Assembly: GCF_016429015.1 (NCBI RefSeq)
Contig: NZ_JAELTU010000034.1
Span: 1-51,921 of the forward strand
Length of the DNA stretch: 51,921 nucleotides
Source: Rhizobium sp. ASV20
GTDB taxonomy: Bacteria; Pseudomonadota; Alphaproteobacteria; Rhizobiales; Rhizobiaceae
Direction of reading: 5' to 3'
Shown here: positions 8,358 to 17,492 of the stretch, piece after piece
Numbering within the stretch: position 1 is the stretch's first letter
Layout: every line of letters starts with the position of its first letter
The notes under the pieces: model-generated
The model's database searches: none
Seen by the model: only the letters and a program-made list of their open reading frames with translations
What the model was told of the DNA's origin: nothing
Program-made: the position numbers and the translations under genes

Positions 8358-8666
8358 TTAGATATTGAGATCGAAGACCATCAGGCCGGAGAGCCCACCA
8401 TCGATCGAGGAAACGATCCGTTCGCCGACGGCAACATGTTCGGGATGCACGAGATAGGCATCCCGCGCTTCCGGGCTCTCGAAGGTCACGGCAAAGCCGT
8501 CAACGAAGCCGCCATGCAGACCTTCCGGCGAGACGTTCGGCCCGTATTTGACGTCGACGATACCGGGAATGACCTTCTGCAAGGCTGCAACCGATTCGAA
8601 GAGCGCCCGCTTCTCATCCTGTGTCATGGCGGATTTGAGTCGAAGAAAAACGCAATGCAGGATCAT
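8358..8666 (-). CDS. Dabb (stress-responsive A/B barrel) family protein
   Basis: 102 residues with the Dabb pattern: MILHCVFLRLK start, a central GPNVSPEGLHGGFVDGFAVTFESPEARDAYLVHPEH and a final strand GLMVFDLNI. These small dimeric ferredoxin-like barrels are found alone or fused to other enzymes; bacterial roles are mostly unknown, and some act as cyclases or in stress responses. It is a single gene with its own terminator shared with the zinc operon. Confidence 0.9.
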   Translation of the reverse strand: MILHCVFLRLKSAMTQDEKRALFESVAALQKVIPGIVDVKYGPNVSPEGLHGGFVDGFAVTFESPEARDAYLVHPEHVAVGERIVSSIDGGLSGLMVFDLNI

Positions 8667-8826
8667 GCCTACCTCCCCTGGGTGTCGCGGCCAGCATAGA
8701 TGGAAAGACTAGCGGAGCAAGACGCGGCACCGCGACCATCGCAATTTTAGCCGTAGCAAGTATTGCCGGAAGACATCTCCCCTTCCCGCAAGGGCGGCAG
8801 TGTTCCCTTGATCAGAAAATCCCGGC

Positions 8827-8868
8827 TTGACTTATTCATAGCCAGACAGCTATACGTTTATTCATAGC
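8827..8868 (+). promoter_or_regulatory. Sigma-70-type promoter with repeat operator for the arsR operon
   Basis: TTGACT (8827-8832), 18 bases, TATACG (8851-8856) gives a near-consensus promoter 32 bases before the ArsR start. Two exact 11-bp direct repeats, TTATTCATAGC at 8832-8842 and 8858-8868, flank the -10 element, with 26 bases from start to start. TTCATA (8861-8866) also pairs with TATGAA (8877-8882). These are a likely ArsR operator for autoregulation. Sequence seen; binding inferred. Confidence 0.7.
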
Positions 8869-8887
8869 TGATGAGGTATGAATTGAG

Positions 8888-9211
8888 ATGTCGAACGCGC
8901 ATGACTTGCTGTTCCGAACGCTTGCCGACCCGACACGGCGGGCGATTTTCGAGAGGCTGTGCCGTGAAGGAGAAAAAACCGTGGCGGCGCTGACGGCCCG
9001 GGCGGGCGTCTCCCAGCCTGTCGTCTCGAAGCATCTTGCCGCGCTGAAGCGCGCTGGCCTTGTGCTTGACCGCCCCGAAGGCCGGCAGACGCATTACAGC
9101 GCACAGCTTGCAGCACTGGCGCCACTGACCGACTGGACGAAAGAAATGACCGGGTTCTGGGAAAGCCGGTTCGATGACCTTGAAGATCTACTGAAGAGGA
9201 TGGACCAATGA
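8888..9211 (+). CDS. ArsR family transcriptional regulator
   Basis: 107 residues. A winged helix-turn-helix of the ArsR/SmtB type: LFRTLADPTRRAIFERLC, then GVSQPVVSKHLAALKRAGLVLDRPEGRQTHYS. There is no CxC metal motif in the recognition helix; the few cysteines do not form an obvious metal site. It belongs to the group of ArsR proteins paired with SRPBCC (AHSA1) proteins, which usually repress their own operon and respond to unknown signals. Its stop overlaps the next gene by 4 bases (ATGA). A promoter with operator-like repeats lies just upstream. Confidence 0.92.
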   Translation: MSNAHDLLFRTLADPTRRAIFERLCREGEKTVAALTARAGVSQPVVSKHLAALKRAGLVLDRPEGRQTHYSAQLAALAPLTDWTKEMTGFWESRFDDLEDLLKRMDQ

Positions 9212-9618
9212 ACGATACATCAACCGAGATCCGCTCCGTCGTTGTCGAGCGGGACGTTGCCTTTCCGCCGGAAAAGATCTGGCGCGCGCTGACGCAGCCG
9301 CATCTGATCGAGGAATGGCTCATGAAGAACGATTTCAAGCCGAGCGTGGATCACCGTTTCAAGCTCAATGCCGAATGGGGCTCGGTCGACTGCCGTGTGC
9401 TGGAAGTGGAGCCCAACAAGAGCCTCTCTTACACCTGGGATGCCTATGGCCTGGAAAGTATCGTCGTCTGGACGTTGACGCCGACGAGCACCGGAACGCG
9501 CCTGCGCATGGAGCAGTCCGGCTTCCGGCCCGATCAGCAGCAGGCCTATGTCGGCGCTCAATATGGCTGGCAGAAATTCTTCGACAATCTCGATCAGGTT
9601 CTGTCACGCCCGGACTGA
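9208..9618 (+). CDS. SRPBCC (AHSA1-like) domain protein
   Basis: 136 residues. The START-like helix-grip fold of the Aha1 C-terminal domain family is shown by VVERDVAFPPEKIWRALTQPHLIEEWL at the start, a central SLSYTWD and the final amphipathic helix (YGWQKFFDNLDQVL). Such proteins bind hydrophobic ligands in a deep pocket. Pairing with an ArsR repressor in one operon is a common arrangement and suggests ligand binding or sensing linked to that repressor. Ligand not visible. Confidence 0.9.
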   Translation: MNDTSTEIRSVVVERDVAFPPEKIWRALTQPHLIEEWLMKNDFKPSVDHRFKLNAEWGSVDCRVLEVEPNKSLSYTWDAYGLESIVVWTLTPTSTGTRLRMEQSGFRPDQQQAYVGAQYGWQKFFDNLDQVLSRPD

Positions 9619-9685
9619 TGTTCGATCGACCTATTGGAACAACCATGAAGCAAGAGCGGATCGGCTCGCCTTTGGAGGAGGCAAG

Positions 9686-9907
9686 ATGAACTGGAGCACC
9701 TATATACGGCAGGCCCATCGTTGGCTTTCCATCATCTTTACGATCACAGTGATCGCCAACTTCGTCGCGATGGCAATCGGGACGCCGCCACCGTGGGTGG
9801 TTTACTCGCCCCTGCCGCCGCTCTTCCTGTTGGTGTTCAGCGGCCTCTATATGTTCGCCCTACCTTACACCGCCGCAAGGCGAGGTGCACACGGCATCGC
9901 TAAATAG
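9686..9907 (+). CDS. Small two-helix membrane protein
   Basis: 73 residues with two hydrophobic helices (about residues 14-32 and 42-61) separated by a Pro-rich stretch (GTPPPWVVYSPLPP). GGAGG stands before the ATG. It follows the SRPBCC gene after 67 bp on the same strand and probably belongs to the arsR operon. No function is recognised. The frame stays open to an ATG at 9548, but that region overlaps the SRPBCC gene. Confidence 0.75.
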   Translation: MNWSTYIRQAHRWLSIIFTITVIANFVAMAIGTPPPWVVYSPLPPLFLLVFSGLYMFALPYTAARRGAHGIAK

Positions 9908-9983
9908 GGCTGCTTGCCAAAGACAGCCGTGCCTTTAAATCGCGGCACGAGACATATTCATGCAATTGAGGGGCGGTGACTCA

Positions 9984-10691
9984 CTATTCATCGCCCCTCT
10001 TGAGCGGATGCCAACCCAATATCGACTTTGCCTTGGCGTTGGAGACCGGGCCGCCATCGTCGACTATGTTGAAAACGCCGATCGCCGACGTTTGCACCGC
10101 CAGCAAGACCGCTCGCGCGGCATCACTCACGTGCAGGCTTATCGCGCCGTTCGGCGCATCGCAGCCGGTCCCCGGTCCATAGAGCAGACCATTGCGCAAA
10201 ACAGTGCCGGCAATGCCTGTGGTCGTGAGGCTGAGAGATTCCAGCGTCTGCACCGCCGTTGCGCTTTCCTGCAGCGGCGTTTCCTCTGTGATCGGGCCCA
10301 TGCCGGTCTGATAGGCCCAGGCGATGCTCTGCGAGATCATCCGCTTCGCCCCTGCCTCAACGGCCGCATCGACAAGATTTCTCGTTCCCACCTCGCGAAT
10401 GCGGGCATTGCGAACACGCCCTTCTTCCATCAGCGTAGGATCGAGGCCGAAGGGCAGATCGGTCAACTGATGAAGGACGATGTCGGGCTTTGCCCGCTGC
10501 AGCGCTACCCCGAGCGCCTTGGCGTCGAAAACATCCACCACCACGGGCGTCGCACCGACTGCTCGCAGGCTGGCTGCCCGCTCCGGCCTGCGGGTGGCGC
10601 CGTGAACGGTAAAGCCTGCCTCGATCAGCATCGGAACAAGCTTGCGTCCGATCGCGCCGGTCGCGCCGGCAAGGAAAATGGTTGCGGACAT
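9984..10691 (-). CDS. NAD(P)-dependent epimerase/dehydratase-like protein
   Basis: 235 residues. The N-terminal Rossmann motif ATIFLAGATGAIGRKLVPML is of the extended/atypical short-chain dehydrogenase group. The catalytic YxxxK is not seen: SIAWAYQTGMG stands where it is expected, so it may be an atypical reductase or a nucleotide-binding regulator. It is shorter than most relatives (about 300). AGGGAG before the ATG at 10691 supports that start over an ATG at 10718. It lies 108 bp downstream of the MocR-type regulator on the same strand. Confidence 0.8.
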   Translation of the reverse strand: MSATIFLAGATGAIGRKLVPMLIEAGFTVHGATRRPERAASLRAVGATPVVVDVFDAKALGVALQRAKPDIVLHQLTDLPFGLDPTLMEEGRVRNARIREVGTRNLVDAAVEAGAKRMISQSIAWAYQTGMGPITEETPLQESATAVQTLESLSLTTTGIAGTVLRNGLLYGPGTGCDAPNGAISLHVSDAARAVLLAVQTSAIGVFNIVDDGGPVSNAKAKSILGWHPLKRGDE

Positions 10692-10799
10692 TCGAAGCTC
10701 CCTGGGAGTTTGCATCATTCTCGGTCGAGGCTTTTTCCCATGGCCTTGGCCCGCAAGACAGATGCAAGAATTGCCGATCAGATCAGGCCAAGATCGAAC

Positions 10800-12245
10800 T
10801 CAGTCCTCACGATCCGCTGCGGCGCAGATGTCTCTCAATCGTGCAGCCAGCGTCTCGGCCATTGCTTTGTTTGTGATGTTGGTGAAGCCGAGCAGCAGGC
10901 CATCGATCAATTGTGGCCCCATATGCCAGAGCGAGAGCGGCTGCAGACCGAAGCCCTCGGCCCTTGCCAAAGCCGCTATTCGGCTTGCAGGCGCGCGATA
11001 GCCCTGGAATTGCATGACGAGGTGCAGGCCCGCTGCCGGTGAGACTGCCGCAATCCGATCGCCGAATGCATCATGCATGATGTCGACCAGAAGCTGCCGA
11101 CGCTCGGCATAGAGCGACCGCATCTTCTTGAGATGGCGGATGAAATAACCCTGCTCGATGAAATCGGCGATCACGGACTGATGAAGCTCAGGACAGCCGG
11201 CGCTCACCAGTCGACAGGCGCGCTCGAAGACATCGATCTGCGCGGAAGGCACGACCAGATAGGCAAGCCGAAGCCCCGGAAAGAGAACCTTGCTGAATGA
11301 TCCGGTAAACAACACCCGCTCACCGCGATCCATGGCCTTGAGCGACAAGGGAGGCCGGCGATTGTATCGATATTCGCTATCGTAATCGTCCTCGATGATC
11401 CAGCGTTGTCCCTCCTCGGCCCATTTCAGCAACTCACTACGCCTGTCCTTGGACATCATCACGCAGAGCGGACTTTGGTTGGCAGGCGTGACGATGGCGA
11501 AGCGGGCGTCCGGCGCAAGTCGCCTACCCTGCTCCACGACAAGCCCGTCCCCATCGACCGGCACGGGATGAAGCTTTGCGTGTATCGACAGCAGGAATTC
11601 CCGAGCGACCGGATAGCCCGGATCCTCGAACCAAATGCCATCACCCGGACGATAGAGAGACCGCATGATCAGCTCGAGGCTGGCGCGATGGCCCGCAGTT
11701 ACGAACACCTGCTCAGGCCGGCATGCGATGCCGCGCGAGAACGCAAGATAGCCAGCGATGTGCTCCCGAAGCGCCATCAGGCCCGACGGCTCGGGATAGC
11801 CGAGCTGCGCCGCACCAAGCTGCCGCGAACAGCGGCTGACCAGCCTGCTCCAGGTTTTGCGCGGAAAGGCATCGAGCGCGGGAAGCCCAAGCTGGAAAGG
11901 TCGCGCATTTGGCGATTGCTCGACCAAGCCATAGCTTGTGGCGGAGGGCGATGGTGCGGTTGTCTCCGGCGTCCGCAGTCGCTTGTCGACGAATGTGCCG
12001 GCGGCACCGCGGAACTCGACATAGCCTTCTTCCGCTAGGATCTGATAGGCCAGATTGATCGTTCCGCGTGAGAGGCCGAGTTGGCTTGCGAGCGCCCGCA
12101 CCGAAGGCATCCGATCCCCCGGCACCAGACGCCCTTCGGTGATGGCGGTCTTGAAACGGGCACAGATCTGCAGATAGATCGGGTGACTGTCATCACGCGA
12201 AAGCGCCATGTCTTTCGCCTGATCCGGAAGTGCCTGCTTCGCCAT
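10800..12245 (-). CDS. MocR-type regulator (GntR HTH fused to aminotransferase fold)
   Basis: 481 residues. A GntR winged helix at residues 17-85 (PIYLQICARFKTAITEGRL, PSVRALASQLGLSRGTINLAYQIL) is joined to a class I aminotransferase-like domain. The PLP lysine lies in FTGSFSKVLFPGLRLAY and the pyridine-binding Asp in IIEDDYDSEYRY. Proteins of this family (PdxR, GabR, EhuR) use PLP as cofactor or signal. The target is unknown; the epimerase-like gene downstream and the flavoprotein gene upstream (37 bp away, same strand) are candidates. pdxH is 19 kb away, so a PdxR role has no local support. Confidence 0.92.
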   Translation of the reverse strand: MAKQALPDQAKDMALSRDDSHPIYLQICARFKTAITEGRLVPGDRMPSVRALASQLGLSRGTINLAYQILAEEGYVEFRGAAGTFVDKRLRTPETTAPSPSATSYGLVEQSPNARPFQLGLPALDAFPRKTWSRLVSRCSRQLGAAQLGYPEPSGLMALREHIAGYLAFSRGIACRPEQVFVTAGHRASLELIMRSLYRPGDGIWFEDPGYPVAREFLLSIHAKLHPVPVDGDGLVVEQGRRLAPDARFAIVTPANQSPLCVMMSKDRRSELLKWAEEGQRWIIEDDYDSEYRYNRRPPLSLKAMDRGERVLFTGSFSKVLFPGLRLAYLVVPSAQIDVFERACRLVSAGCPELHQSVIADFIEQGYFIRHLKKMRSLYAERRQLLVDIMHDAFGDRIAAVSPAAGLHLVMQFQGYRAPASRIAALARAEGFGLQPLSLWHMGPQLIDGLLLGFTNITNKAMAETLAARLRDICAAADRED

Positions 12246-12282
12246 GACGGCTCTATTCCTGCATGTCAGGGCTGCGCCCCTC

Positions 12283-12909
12283 TTACGATCCCGCGACGGT
12301 GGAGACTAGCCCGAAGACGGGATTGGCGGCAAGCTGCCGGTCGGCGCTGGCAAGAGACTGTTCGGCGGCATCGTGCCTCGCCATACCCTCCAGATAGATG
12401 AACTCCACGTCGCTGATGCCGATCGTCGCCAGCACGTGGGTGAGATAGGGCGAGAGATAGTCGGGTTGCCGGGCATGCGGGCCATTATGCACGCCGCCCG
12501 AACCGACAATGACGAGCGCCGGGCGATCCGCCAGCAGGCCGACCTTATAGCCATCCCGGCGCGTGAAAGTTCGCTCGTCACGCAAGACATAATCGATCCA
12601 GAGTTTCAGCGAGGCCGGGACGGTGAAATTGTGCATCGGTGTCGCGATGATCAGATAATCACAGTCGATGACGTCCTGTATGAAGGTTTCCGACTCTACG
12701 AAAGCCGCCGCGGCCCTCGTTGCCCGTTGAACGATCGCATCCGCATACTCTCCTGAAATCGGGGACGGACGATTGGCTGAGAGATGGCGCTCGACCAAGC
12801 GAATATCCGGCTCGGCCGAGAGTAGATTGTCCGCCGCCTTCCTTGCCATGCCATAGGCGCGCGACGCCGACCCTTGCGGGCTGGCATTGACAAGCAGGAT
12901 GGATTTCAT
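12283..12909 (-). CDS. FMN-dependent NADH-azoreductase-like flavoprotein
   Basis: 208 residues of the flavodoxin-like fold: KSILLVNASPQGSASRAYGMA (phosphate-binding loop for FMN), then DYLIIATPMHNFTVPASLKLWIDYVLR, which matches the PMYNF..P..LK.WID motif of AzoR/quinone reductases, and LVIVGSGGVH. It probably reduces quinones or azo compounds with NAD(P)H to avoid radical formation. Its ATG overlaps the stop of the acetyltransferase gene by 4 bases, so the two are co-translated. Confidence 0.9.
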   Translation of the reverse strand: MKSILLVNASPQGSASRAYGMARKAADNLLSAEPDIRLVERHLSANRPSPISGEYADAIVQRATRAAAAFVESETFIQDVIDCDYLIIATPMHNFTVPASLKLWIDYVLRDERTFTRRDGYKVGLLADRPALVIVGSGGVHNGPHARQPDYLSPYLTHVLATIGISDVEFIYLEGMARHDAAEQSLASADRQLAANPVFGLVSTVAGS

Positions 12910-13343
12910 GCGCCTGCTTCCCCCAGAAGCTGGCCGAAATGCAGGCCACGCGCGAGCAGACCGTTGCGGAAATAGAAGCGCTGAGCCAGCGAATTGGCGA
13001 GCCCGGTGTCAAGCACGAGCATGGTCCGGCCATCGGCCTTTGCCAATGTGCGGACCTCCTCTATCAGGCCTTCACCCAGCCCGGAGCGCTGGGAGGATTT
13101 GCGCACGACGAGATCGTCAATGTAAGTAAAGCGACCGTAGATCAGGTTTTCAACATCGCGGTAGCCGGCAAGCCCCGCCAATTCACCATCCTGCCATACG
13201 CCCAGCAGGCGATATCCATCCTGCTGCTGGCGCTGGACACGGTCACGATAAAGGTTGGCGTCTTCGATATGTGGCCGCAGCTCGCGCATCACTGGGAAGC
13301 TGGCCACGATATCGTCTGCGCTCTCAATATGTCTGTAGATCAT
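12906..13343 (-). CDS. GNAT family N-acetyltransferase
   Basis: 145 residues from the ATG at 13343. The acetyl-CoA-binding motif is RSGLGEGLIEEVRTLAKADG, preceded by the strand YIDDLVVRKSSQ and followed by LVLDTGLANSLAQRFYFRNGL. Substrate unknown. It is the first gene of a two-gene unit with the azoreductase-like gene (4-bp overlap). The frame is open to an ATG at 13388, which would add 15 residues without clear similarity. Confidence 0.87.
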   Translation of the reverse strand: MIYRHIESADDIVASFPVMRELRPHIEDANLYRDRVQRQQQDGYRLLGVWQDGELAGLAGYRDVENLIYGRFTYIDDLVVRKSSQRSGLGEGLIEEVRTLAKADGRTMLVLDTGLANSLAQRFYFRNGLLARGLHFGQLLGEAGA

Positions 13344-13687
13344 GCTGACTCTCGTTGACTGGAAACAGCCAAGAGCTACGCCTTCCATGGCTCGGTCAAC
13401 AGAACCAAAAAATGAAAAATCGAGTGGGCCAATCCCAGTTTATTCGATGCCGCGCCGCCTTGTCGCTGCCATAGGATCTCACCGAAAGCCTGTCATGGCT
13501 CGTCGTTTCTCGAAGGCCTATCTCGCAACCCAATTTGGACCAACGTGCCGCCTCATAACGCCAGCTCAGATTGCAGCCATCTCGACATGTATAGCATCAG
13601 ACCGCCTTCCGGACGCCATCTTTCAGCGGGAAGAAATGTTGCTAAAGACCAATTGAACGAAGGCTTTCAATCGGTTCCGGGGATAAC
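13344..13687. other. Intergenic region without a clear gene
   Basis: 344 bases between the divergent acetyltransferase and YiiX-type genes. A 104-codon frame here (13342-13656, plus) has basic, low-complexity composition and no family signature, so I do not call it. No tRNA, strong hairpin or consensus promoter stands out. Confidence 0.5.
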
Positions 13688-14353
13688 ATGAAGAAGCTGT
13701 TGGCCATTGCGCTCTTGTGTGCCTGCATTGTCGCGGGAACGTTCTATGCCTCGGCGGGCGGTGACTATCCGCCACTCAAAGACGGTGATCTGATTTTCCA
13801 AACATCAACAAGTAACCAATCAGGCGCGATCATATTTGCGACCGGCTCGACCTTCTCACATATGGGTATCGTCAGGAACGATCACGGCGCCATCACCGTT
13901 ATCGAGGCTGCTGCGAAGGTCAGGGAAACGCCGCTAGATGCCTGGGTCAATCGTGGTCTGCTGAAGCGAGTGGCCATCTATCGCGATCAACGCCTCACGC
14001 CGGACATGGCGCAGCGGCTCCTGTCCTATGCCCTTACGCTCTATGGTAAACCCTACGACCTGTTCTTCTCCCTCAACAACGATGCGATCTACTGCAGCGA
14101 ACTGCCTTATCTCGCCTACAAGGCCGTAGGTATCGGGATCGGCAAGGCGCAGAAGATATCGGACCTGAATATCGACAACATGCTGGTGAGAAAGCTGGTT
14201 CAGTCACGATGGCAGCGCGACAGCGAATGCACGGAGCGCGGCTTTGATTTCGACCAGTGCTACCGATATATTCTCAACCAGAGCCTGGTCACTCCGGTCA
14301 GCATCGCCAATGATCCAAATCTCAAGATGATCTATTCGAACTATCCGCTTTAA
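13688..14353 (+). CDS. YiiX/YebB-like NlpC/P60 cysteine hydrolase, exported
   Basis: 221 residues with a signal peptide (LLAIALLCACIVAGTFYASA). The circularly permuted NlpC/P60 layout is visible: DGDLIFQ, then the catalytic His58 in TFSHMGIV, VIEAA, and the catalytic Cys136 in AIYCSELPY. YiiX-type proteins are lipid-binding or amidase/peptidase-like; substrate unknown. It probably acts in the periplasm. It stands alone, facing an acetyltransferase on the other strand. Confidence 0.87.
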   Translation: MKKLLAIALLCACIVAGTFYASAGGDYPPLKDGDLIFQTSTSNQSGAIIFATGSTFSHMGIVRNDHGAITVIEAAAKVRETPLDAWVNRGLLKRVAIYRDQRLTPDMAQRLLSYALTLYGKPYDLFFSLNNDAIYCSELPYLAYKAVGIGIGKAQKISDLNIDNMLVRKLVQSRWQRDSECTERGFDFDQCYRYILNQSLVTPVSIANDPNLKMIYSNYPL

Positions 14354-14402
14354 TGGCCATGAGCGTGGGAAAGTCGCGCCGTCTGCTCCGATCGTAGCCA
14401 GA

Positions 14403-14903
14403 TCAGGTCGCGTTGAAGCCCTGATGATAGTCGACACGCCCGGAGGGCGCTGCAGGCCCGTTCAGGGCCAATCTCATGAAATACTCGGCAGGCACTCCAT
14501 CGAGCACCAGGCCGGCGTCATTGTCGAAACCGAGACGCTTGTAATAACCCGGATCACCAAGAACGACGCAGCCTTTGGCACCCAACTTCGCCAGACGCAA
14601 AAGACCTTCGCGAACAAGCGCTCCGCCAATGCCTTGGTTTTGGCGACCCGGCGTCACCGAGAGTGGGCCAAGTCCATACCAGCCAATATCTTTTCCATCG
14701 ATCATGACCGGCGAGAAAGCGATATGTCCGACGACATCTCCCTCCTCGATTGACACGAGAGAAATCGTTAGCACCCCGGCGCTGCGAAGCGCATCGACGA
14801 TTGCCGCTTCGGTTTGACTGCTGTGCTCGACTGCGGCGAAGGCCATCTTCGTTATATGGCGGATAGCCTCTGCGTCTTTCGGCTGCTCAGGGCGGATTTC
14901 CAT
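14403..14903 (-). CDS. GNAT family N-acetyltransferase (YhbS-like)
   Basis: 166 residues. EIRPEQPKDAEAIRHITKMAF at the start, YGLGPLSVTPGRQNQGIGGALVREGLLRL (acetyl-CoA loop Q-x-x-G-I-G) and VVLGDPGYYKRLGFDND are the hallmarks of the YhbS branch. Substrate unknown. It lies 70 bp upstream of the rnhA end in the same direction, but is a separate unit. Confidence 0.92.
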   Translation of the reverse strand: MEIRPEQPKDAEAIRHITKMAFAAVEHSSQTEAAIVDALRSAGVLTISLVSIEEGDVVGHIAFSPVMIDGKDIGWYGLGPLSVTPGRQNQGIGGALVREGLLRLAKLGAKGCVVLGDPGYYKRLGFDNDAGLVLDGVPAEYFMRLALNGPAAPSGRVDYHQGFNAT

Positions 14904-14974
14904 TCTGCACCCCCTATATTTGGCGATCCAGGCTTGTCTGCTGATCCCGCCAACGGGAAAGGACTAAGCGAGCC

Positions 14975-15415
14975 CTACTTCTTCTTGAAAGGCTCCATGC
15001 CCTTGCGCGCCAACTCGTCAGCCCGCTCGTTTTCCGGGTGGCCGGCATGGCCCTTGACCCAGTGCAGCGTCACCTTGTGGCGATTGTAGGCTTCATCGAG
15101 CGCCTGCCACAGCTCGGCGTTCTTCACCGGCTTCTTGTCGGCGGTCTTCCAGCCGTTCTTCTTCCAGCCGAAGATCCATTTGGTGATGCCGTCCTTGACG
15201 TAGACGCTATCGGTATAGAGATCGACCTCGCAAGGGCTCTTCAAGGCGCCCAAGGCCGAAATCGCCGCCATCAGCTCCATGCGGTTGTTGGTGGTGTCGG
15301 CTTCACCGCCGCAAAGCTCCTTTTCGACGTCGCCATAGCGAAGCACGGCGCCCCAGCCGCCGGGACCGGGATTGCCCGAGCAGGCGCCGTCAGTGAAAAT
15401 ATCGACGTGCTTCAT
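14975..15415 (-). CDS. rnhA: Ribonuclease HI
   Basis: 146 residues, full length. It cuts the RNA strand of RNA-DNA hybrids, including primers and R-loops. The acidic metal site is in [36 protein letters not shown] and ENERADELA, and the substrate-binding [11 protein letters not shown] segment is present. The ATG at 15415 overlaps the thrB stop by 4 bases, so rnhA is translated with thrB; in-frame codons further upstream lie inside thrB. Confidence 0.97.
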   Translation of the reverse strand: MKHVDIFTDGACSGNPGPGGWGAVLRYGDVEKELCGGEADTTNNRMELMAAISALGALKSPCEVDLYTDSVYVKDGITKWIFGWKKNGWKTADKKPVKNAELWQALDEAYNRHKVTLHWVKGHAGHPENERADELARKGMEPFKKK

Positions 15416-16377
15416 GCCTGCAATCCGTATTCGGCGGCGGTAGTGATCTGGCGATGGAAGCGCAGCTTGCGCAGATATTCGATCGGATCCTTCTTGGTCA
15501 CCAGAGCCCCGGCCGGCGTCGTCAGCCAGTCGTAGAGGCGGGTCAGGAAGAATCGCAACGCCGAGCCGCGGGCAAGCGTCGGCAGAGCGACAATTTCGGC
15601 CGCGCTCATCGGCCGCACGCTCTGATAGCCCTCCAACAACGCCCTGCCCTTGGTGATGTTGTAGGCGTGATCCTTCTCGAAACACCAGGCGTTCAGGCAA
15701 ATCGAGACATCGTAGGCGAGTAGATCATTGCAGGCGAAATAGAAGTCGATCAGGCCGGAGAGCTTGTCGCCAAGGAAGAAGACATTGTCCGGGAAAAGAT
15801 CGGCATGGATGACGCCTTCGGGCAGGCCCTTCGGCCAATGCTGCCCGAGGAAATCGAGTTCGCCCCGGATTTCATCCTGCAAGCCGGCTTCGACCTCATC
15901 GGCGCGGGCCTCGGACTTTTCCCAAAGTGGCCGCCAACCGTCGACGGACAGCGCGTTCGGGCGGCGAATGTCAAAACCCTCGCCGGCGATATGCATGGCG
16001 GCAAGCGCCTTGCCGACTTCGCGGCAATGATGCGCCTCGGGCTTGCGCAGCCACATGCCTTCAAGGAAGGATATCAGGGCAGCGGGACGCCCCGAGAGAT
16101 GGCCGAGCAAAGCGCCGTCGCGGCGCGGCAAAGGCAGCGGGCAGGACAGGCCACGACTTGCCAAATGCTGCATCAAACCGAGGAAAAAAGGCAGATCGCC
16201 CTTGTCGACGCGCTTCTCATAGAGCGTCAGGATCAATGGATCACGGCTCGTATGCAGCAGGAAGTTCGAATTCTCGACGCCCTCGGCAATGCCCTTGTAG
16301 GAGAGCAATTCGCCGACCTCATACTCCGTCAGAAACCACTTCAAATCGTCTTCGGTAATATCGGTATAAACGGCCAC
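15412..16377 (-). CDS. thrB: Homoserine kinase
   Basis: 321 residues of the ThrB form that has a choline/aminoglycoside-kinase fold, not the GHMP fold. N-terminal [25 protein letters not shown] (ATP loop), [13 protein letters not shown] (catalytic Asp) and SGLIDFYFA (metal Asp) identify it. It phosphorylates homoserine in threonine synthesis. It lies in ispH-thrB-rnhA, 33 bp after ispH and overlapping rnhA. Confidence 0.96.
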   Translation of the reverse strand: MAVYTDITEDDLKWFLTEYEVGELLSYKGIAEGVENSNFLLHTSRDPLILTLYEKRVDKGDLPFFLGLMQHLASRGLSCPLPLPRRDGALLGHLSGRPAALISFLEGMWLRKPEAHHCREVGKALAAMHIAGEGFDIRRPNALSVDGWRPLWEKSEARADEVEAGLQDEIRGELDFLGQHWPKGLPEGVIHADLFPDNVFFLGDKLSGLIDFYFACNDLLAYDVSICLNAWCFEKDHAYNITKGRALLEGYQSVRPMSAAEIVALPTLARGSALRFFLTRLYDWLTTPAGALVTKKDPIEYLRKLRFHRQITTAAEYGLQA

Positions 16378-16410
16378 GAAACAGTCCTGAACTTGAGCGC
16401 CTTTCGACGG

Positions 16411-17418
16411 CTATTCGCCGTTGACAAAGGCCATATCTGAGGTCGTCAGCTCTATACTGCGCAGCTCGCGATTGACGAGGAAATTTTCGGTTTCCTTCAC
16501 AGTTTCCGCAAGTTCCACCACAGCATTATAGCGGGAGCGGAAGGCTTCGATGATCTCGTTGACGATGACTTCTGGCGCAGATGCACCAGCCGAGAGGCCG
16601 ACAGTTTTGACATCGCCGATATTGTCCCAGTCGATTTCCGAAGCGCGCTGGACAAGCACCGATTTCGTTGCCCCGGCCCTGAGCGCCACTTCGACGAGAC
16701 GCTTGGAATTGGAGGAATTCGGCGCGCCGACAACGATGAAGAGATCGCAACCCGGAGCCGCCTCCTTCACCACTTCCTGTCGGTTGGTGGTGGCATAGCA
16801 GATCGAATCGGCGGCAGGTGCCGTGAGATTGGGGAAGCGCTGTTGCAGGCGGGCAATGACACCGGCGGTATCGTCGACCGAAAGCGTCGTCTGCGTGACG
16901 AAGCCGAGATTATCAGGATCGGCCGGCTCGTAAGCATCGGCATCCTCGACGGTCTCGATCAGCGATACCGCACCTTCGGGAAGCTGGCCCATCGTGCCGA
17001 TCACCTCAGGATGTCCGGCATGGCCGATCAGGACGACATGACGGCCAAGGCGATTGTGGCGCATCGCCTGCTTGTGCACCTTGGAGACCAGCGGACACGT
17101 CGCGTCGAGATAGAAGAGATTGCGGGTATCGGCATCGGCCGGCACGGATTTCGGCACGCCATGAGCGGAGAAGACGACGGGTTGGGCGCGATGCTCGGCG
17201 GGAATCTCGTCCAGCTCCTCAACGAAGATGGCGCCCTTGGCTTCCAGACCCTCGACGACATAGCGATTGTGGACGATCTCGTGGCGGACATACACAGGCG
17301 CGCCATAGGCCTTCAGCGCCAGCACGACGATCTGGATGGCGCGATCGACGCCGGCACAGAAGCCGCGCGGCCCGCAGAGCCGGATGGTCAGATCAGGTTT
17401 GGAAACGGCTATGTTCAT
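16411..17418 (-). CDS. ispH: 4-hydroxy-3-methylbut-2-enyl diphosphate reductase
   Basis: 335 residues. Last step of the MEP isoprenoid pathway: HMBPP to IPP and DMAPP with a [4Fe-4S] cluster. Cluster cysteines lie in [12 protein letters not shown] (Cys21), [11 protein letters not shown] and [12 protein letters not shown]; the substrate-binding [10 protein letters not shown] and [10 protein letters not shown] are also present. I place the start at the ATG at 17418, with GGAAGAG upstream, although the frame stays open to 17532. A palindromic repeat sits about 75 bases upstream. dxs, the first step of the same pathway, is 28 kb away. Confidence 0.96.
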   Translation of the reverse strand: MNIAVSKPDLTIRLCGPRGFCAGVDRAIQIVVLALKAYGAPVYVRHEIVHNRYVVEGLEAKGAIFVEELDEIPAEHRAQPVVFSAHGVPKSVPADADTRNLFYLDATCPLVSKVHKQAMRHNRLGRHVVLIGHAGHPEVIGTMGQLPEGAVSLIETVEDADAYEPADPDNLGFVTQTTLSVDDTAGVIARLQQRFPNLTAPAADSICYATTNRQEVVKEAAPGCDLFIVVGAPNSSNSKRLVEVALRAGATKSVLVQRASEIDWDNIGDVKTVGLSAGASAPEVIVNEIIEAFRSRYNAVVELAETVKETENFLVNRELRSIELTTSDMAFVNGE

Positions 17419-17492
17419 GTCTCTTCCGAAATGCGCGACGATGGCTTGAGCATAGATAGGCACGCCCTGCCGCCTGGTCCATTTAGTCCGCG

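Noticed and set aside
13342..13656. 104-codon plus-strand frame between acetyltransferase and YiiX-type genes
   Set aside because: No family signature, basic composition, overlaps the start of the acetyltransferase gene; probably chance.
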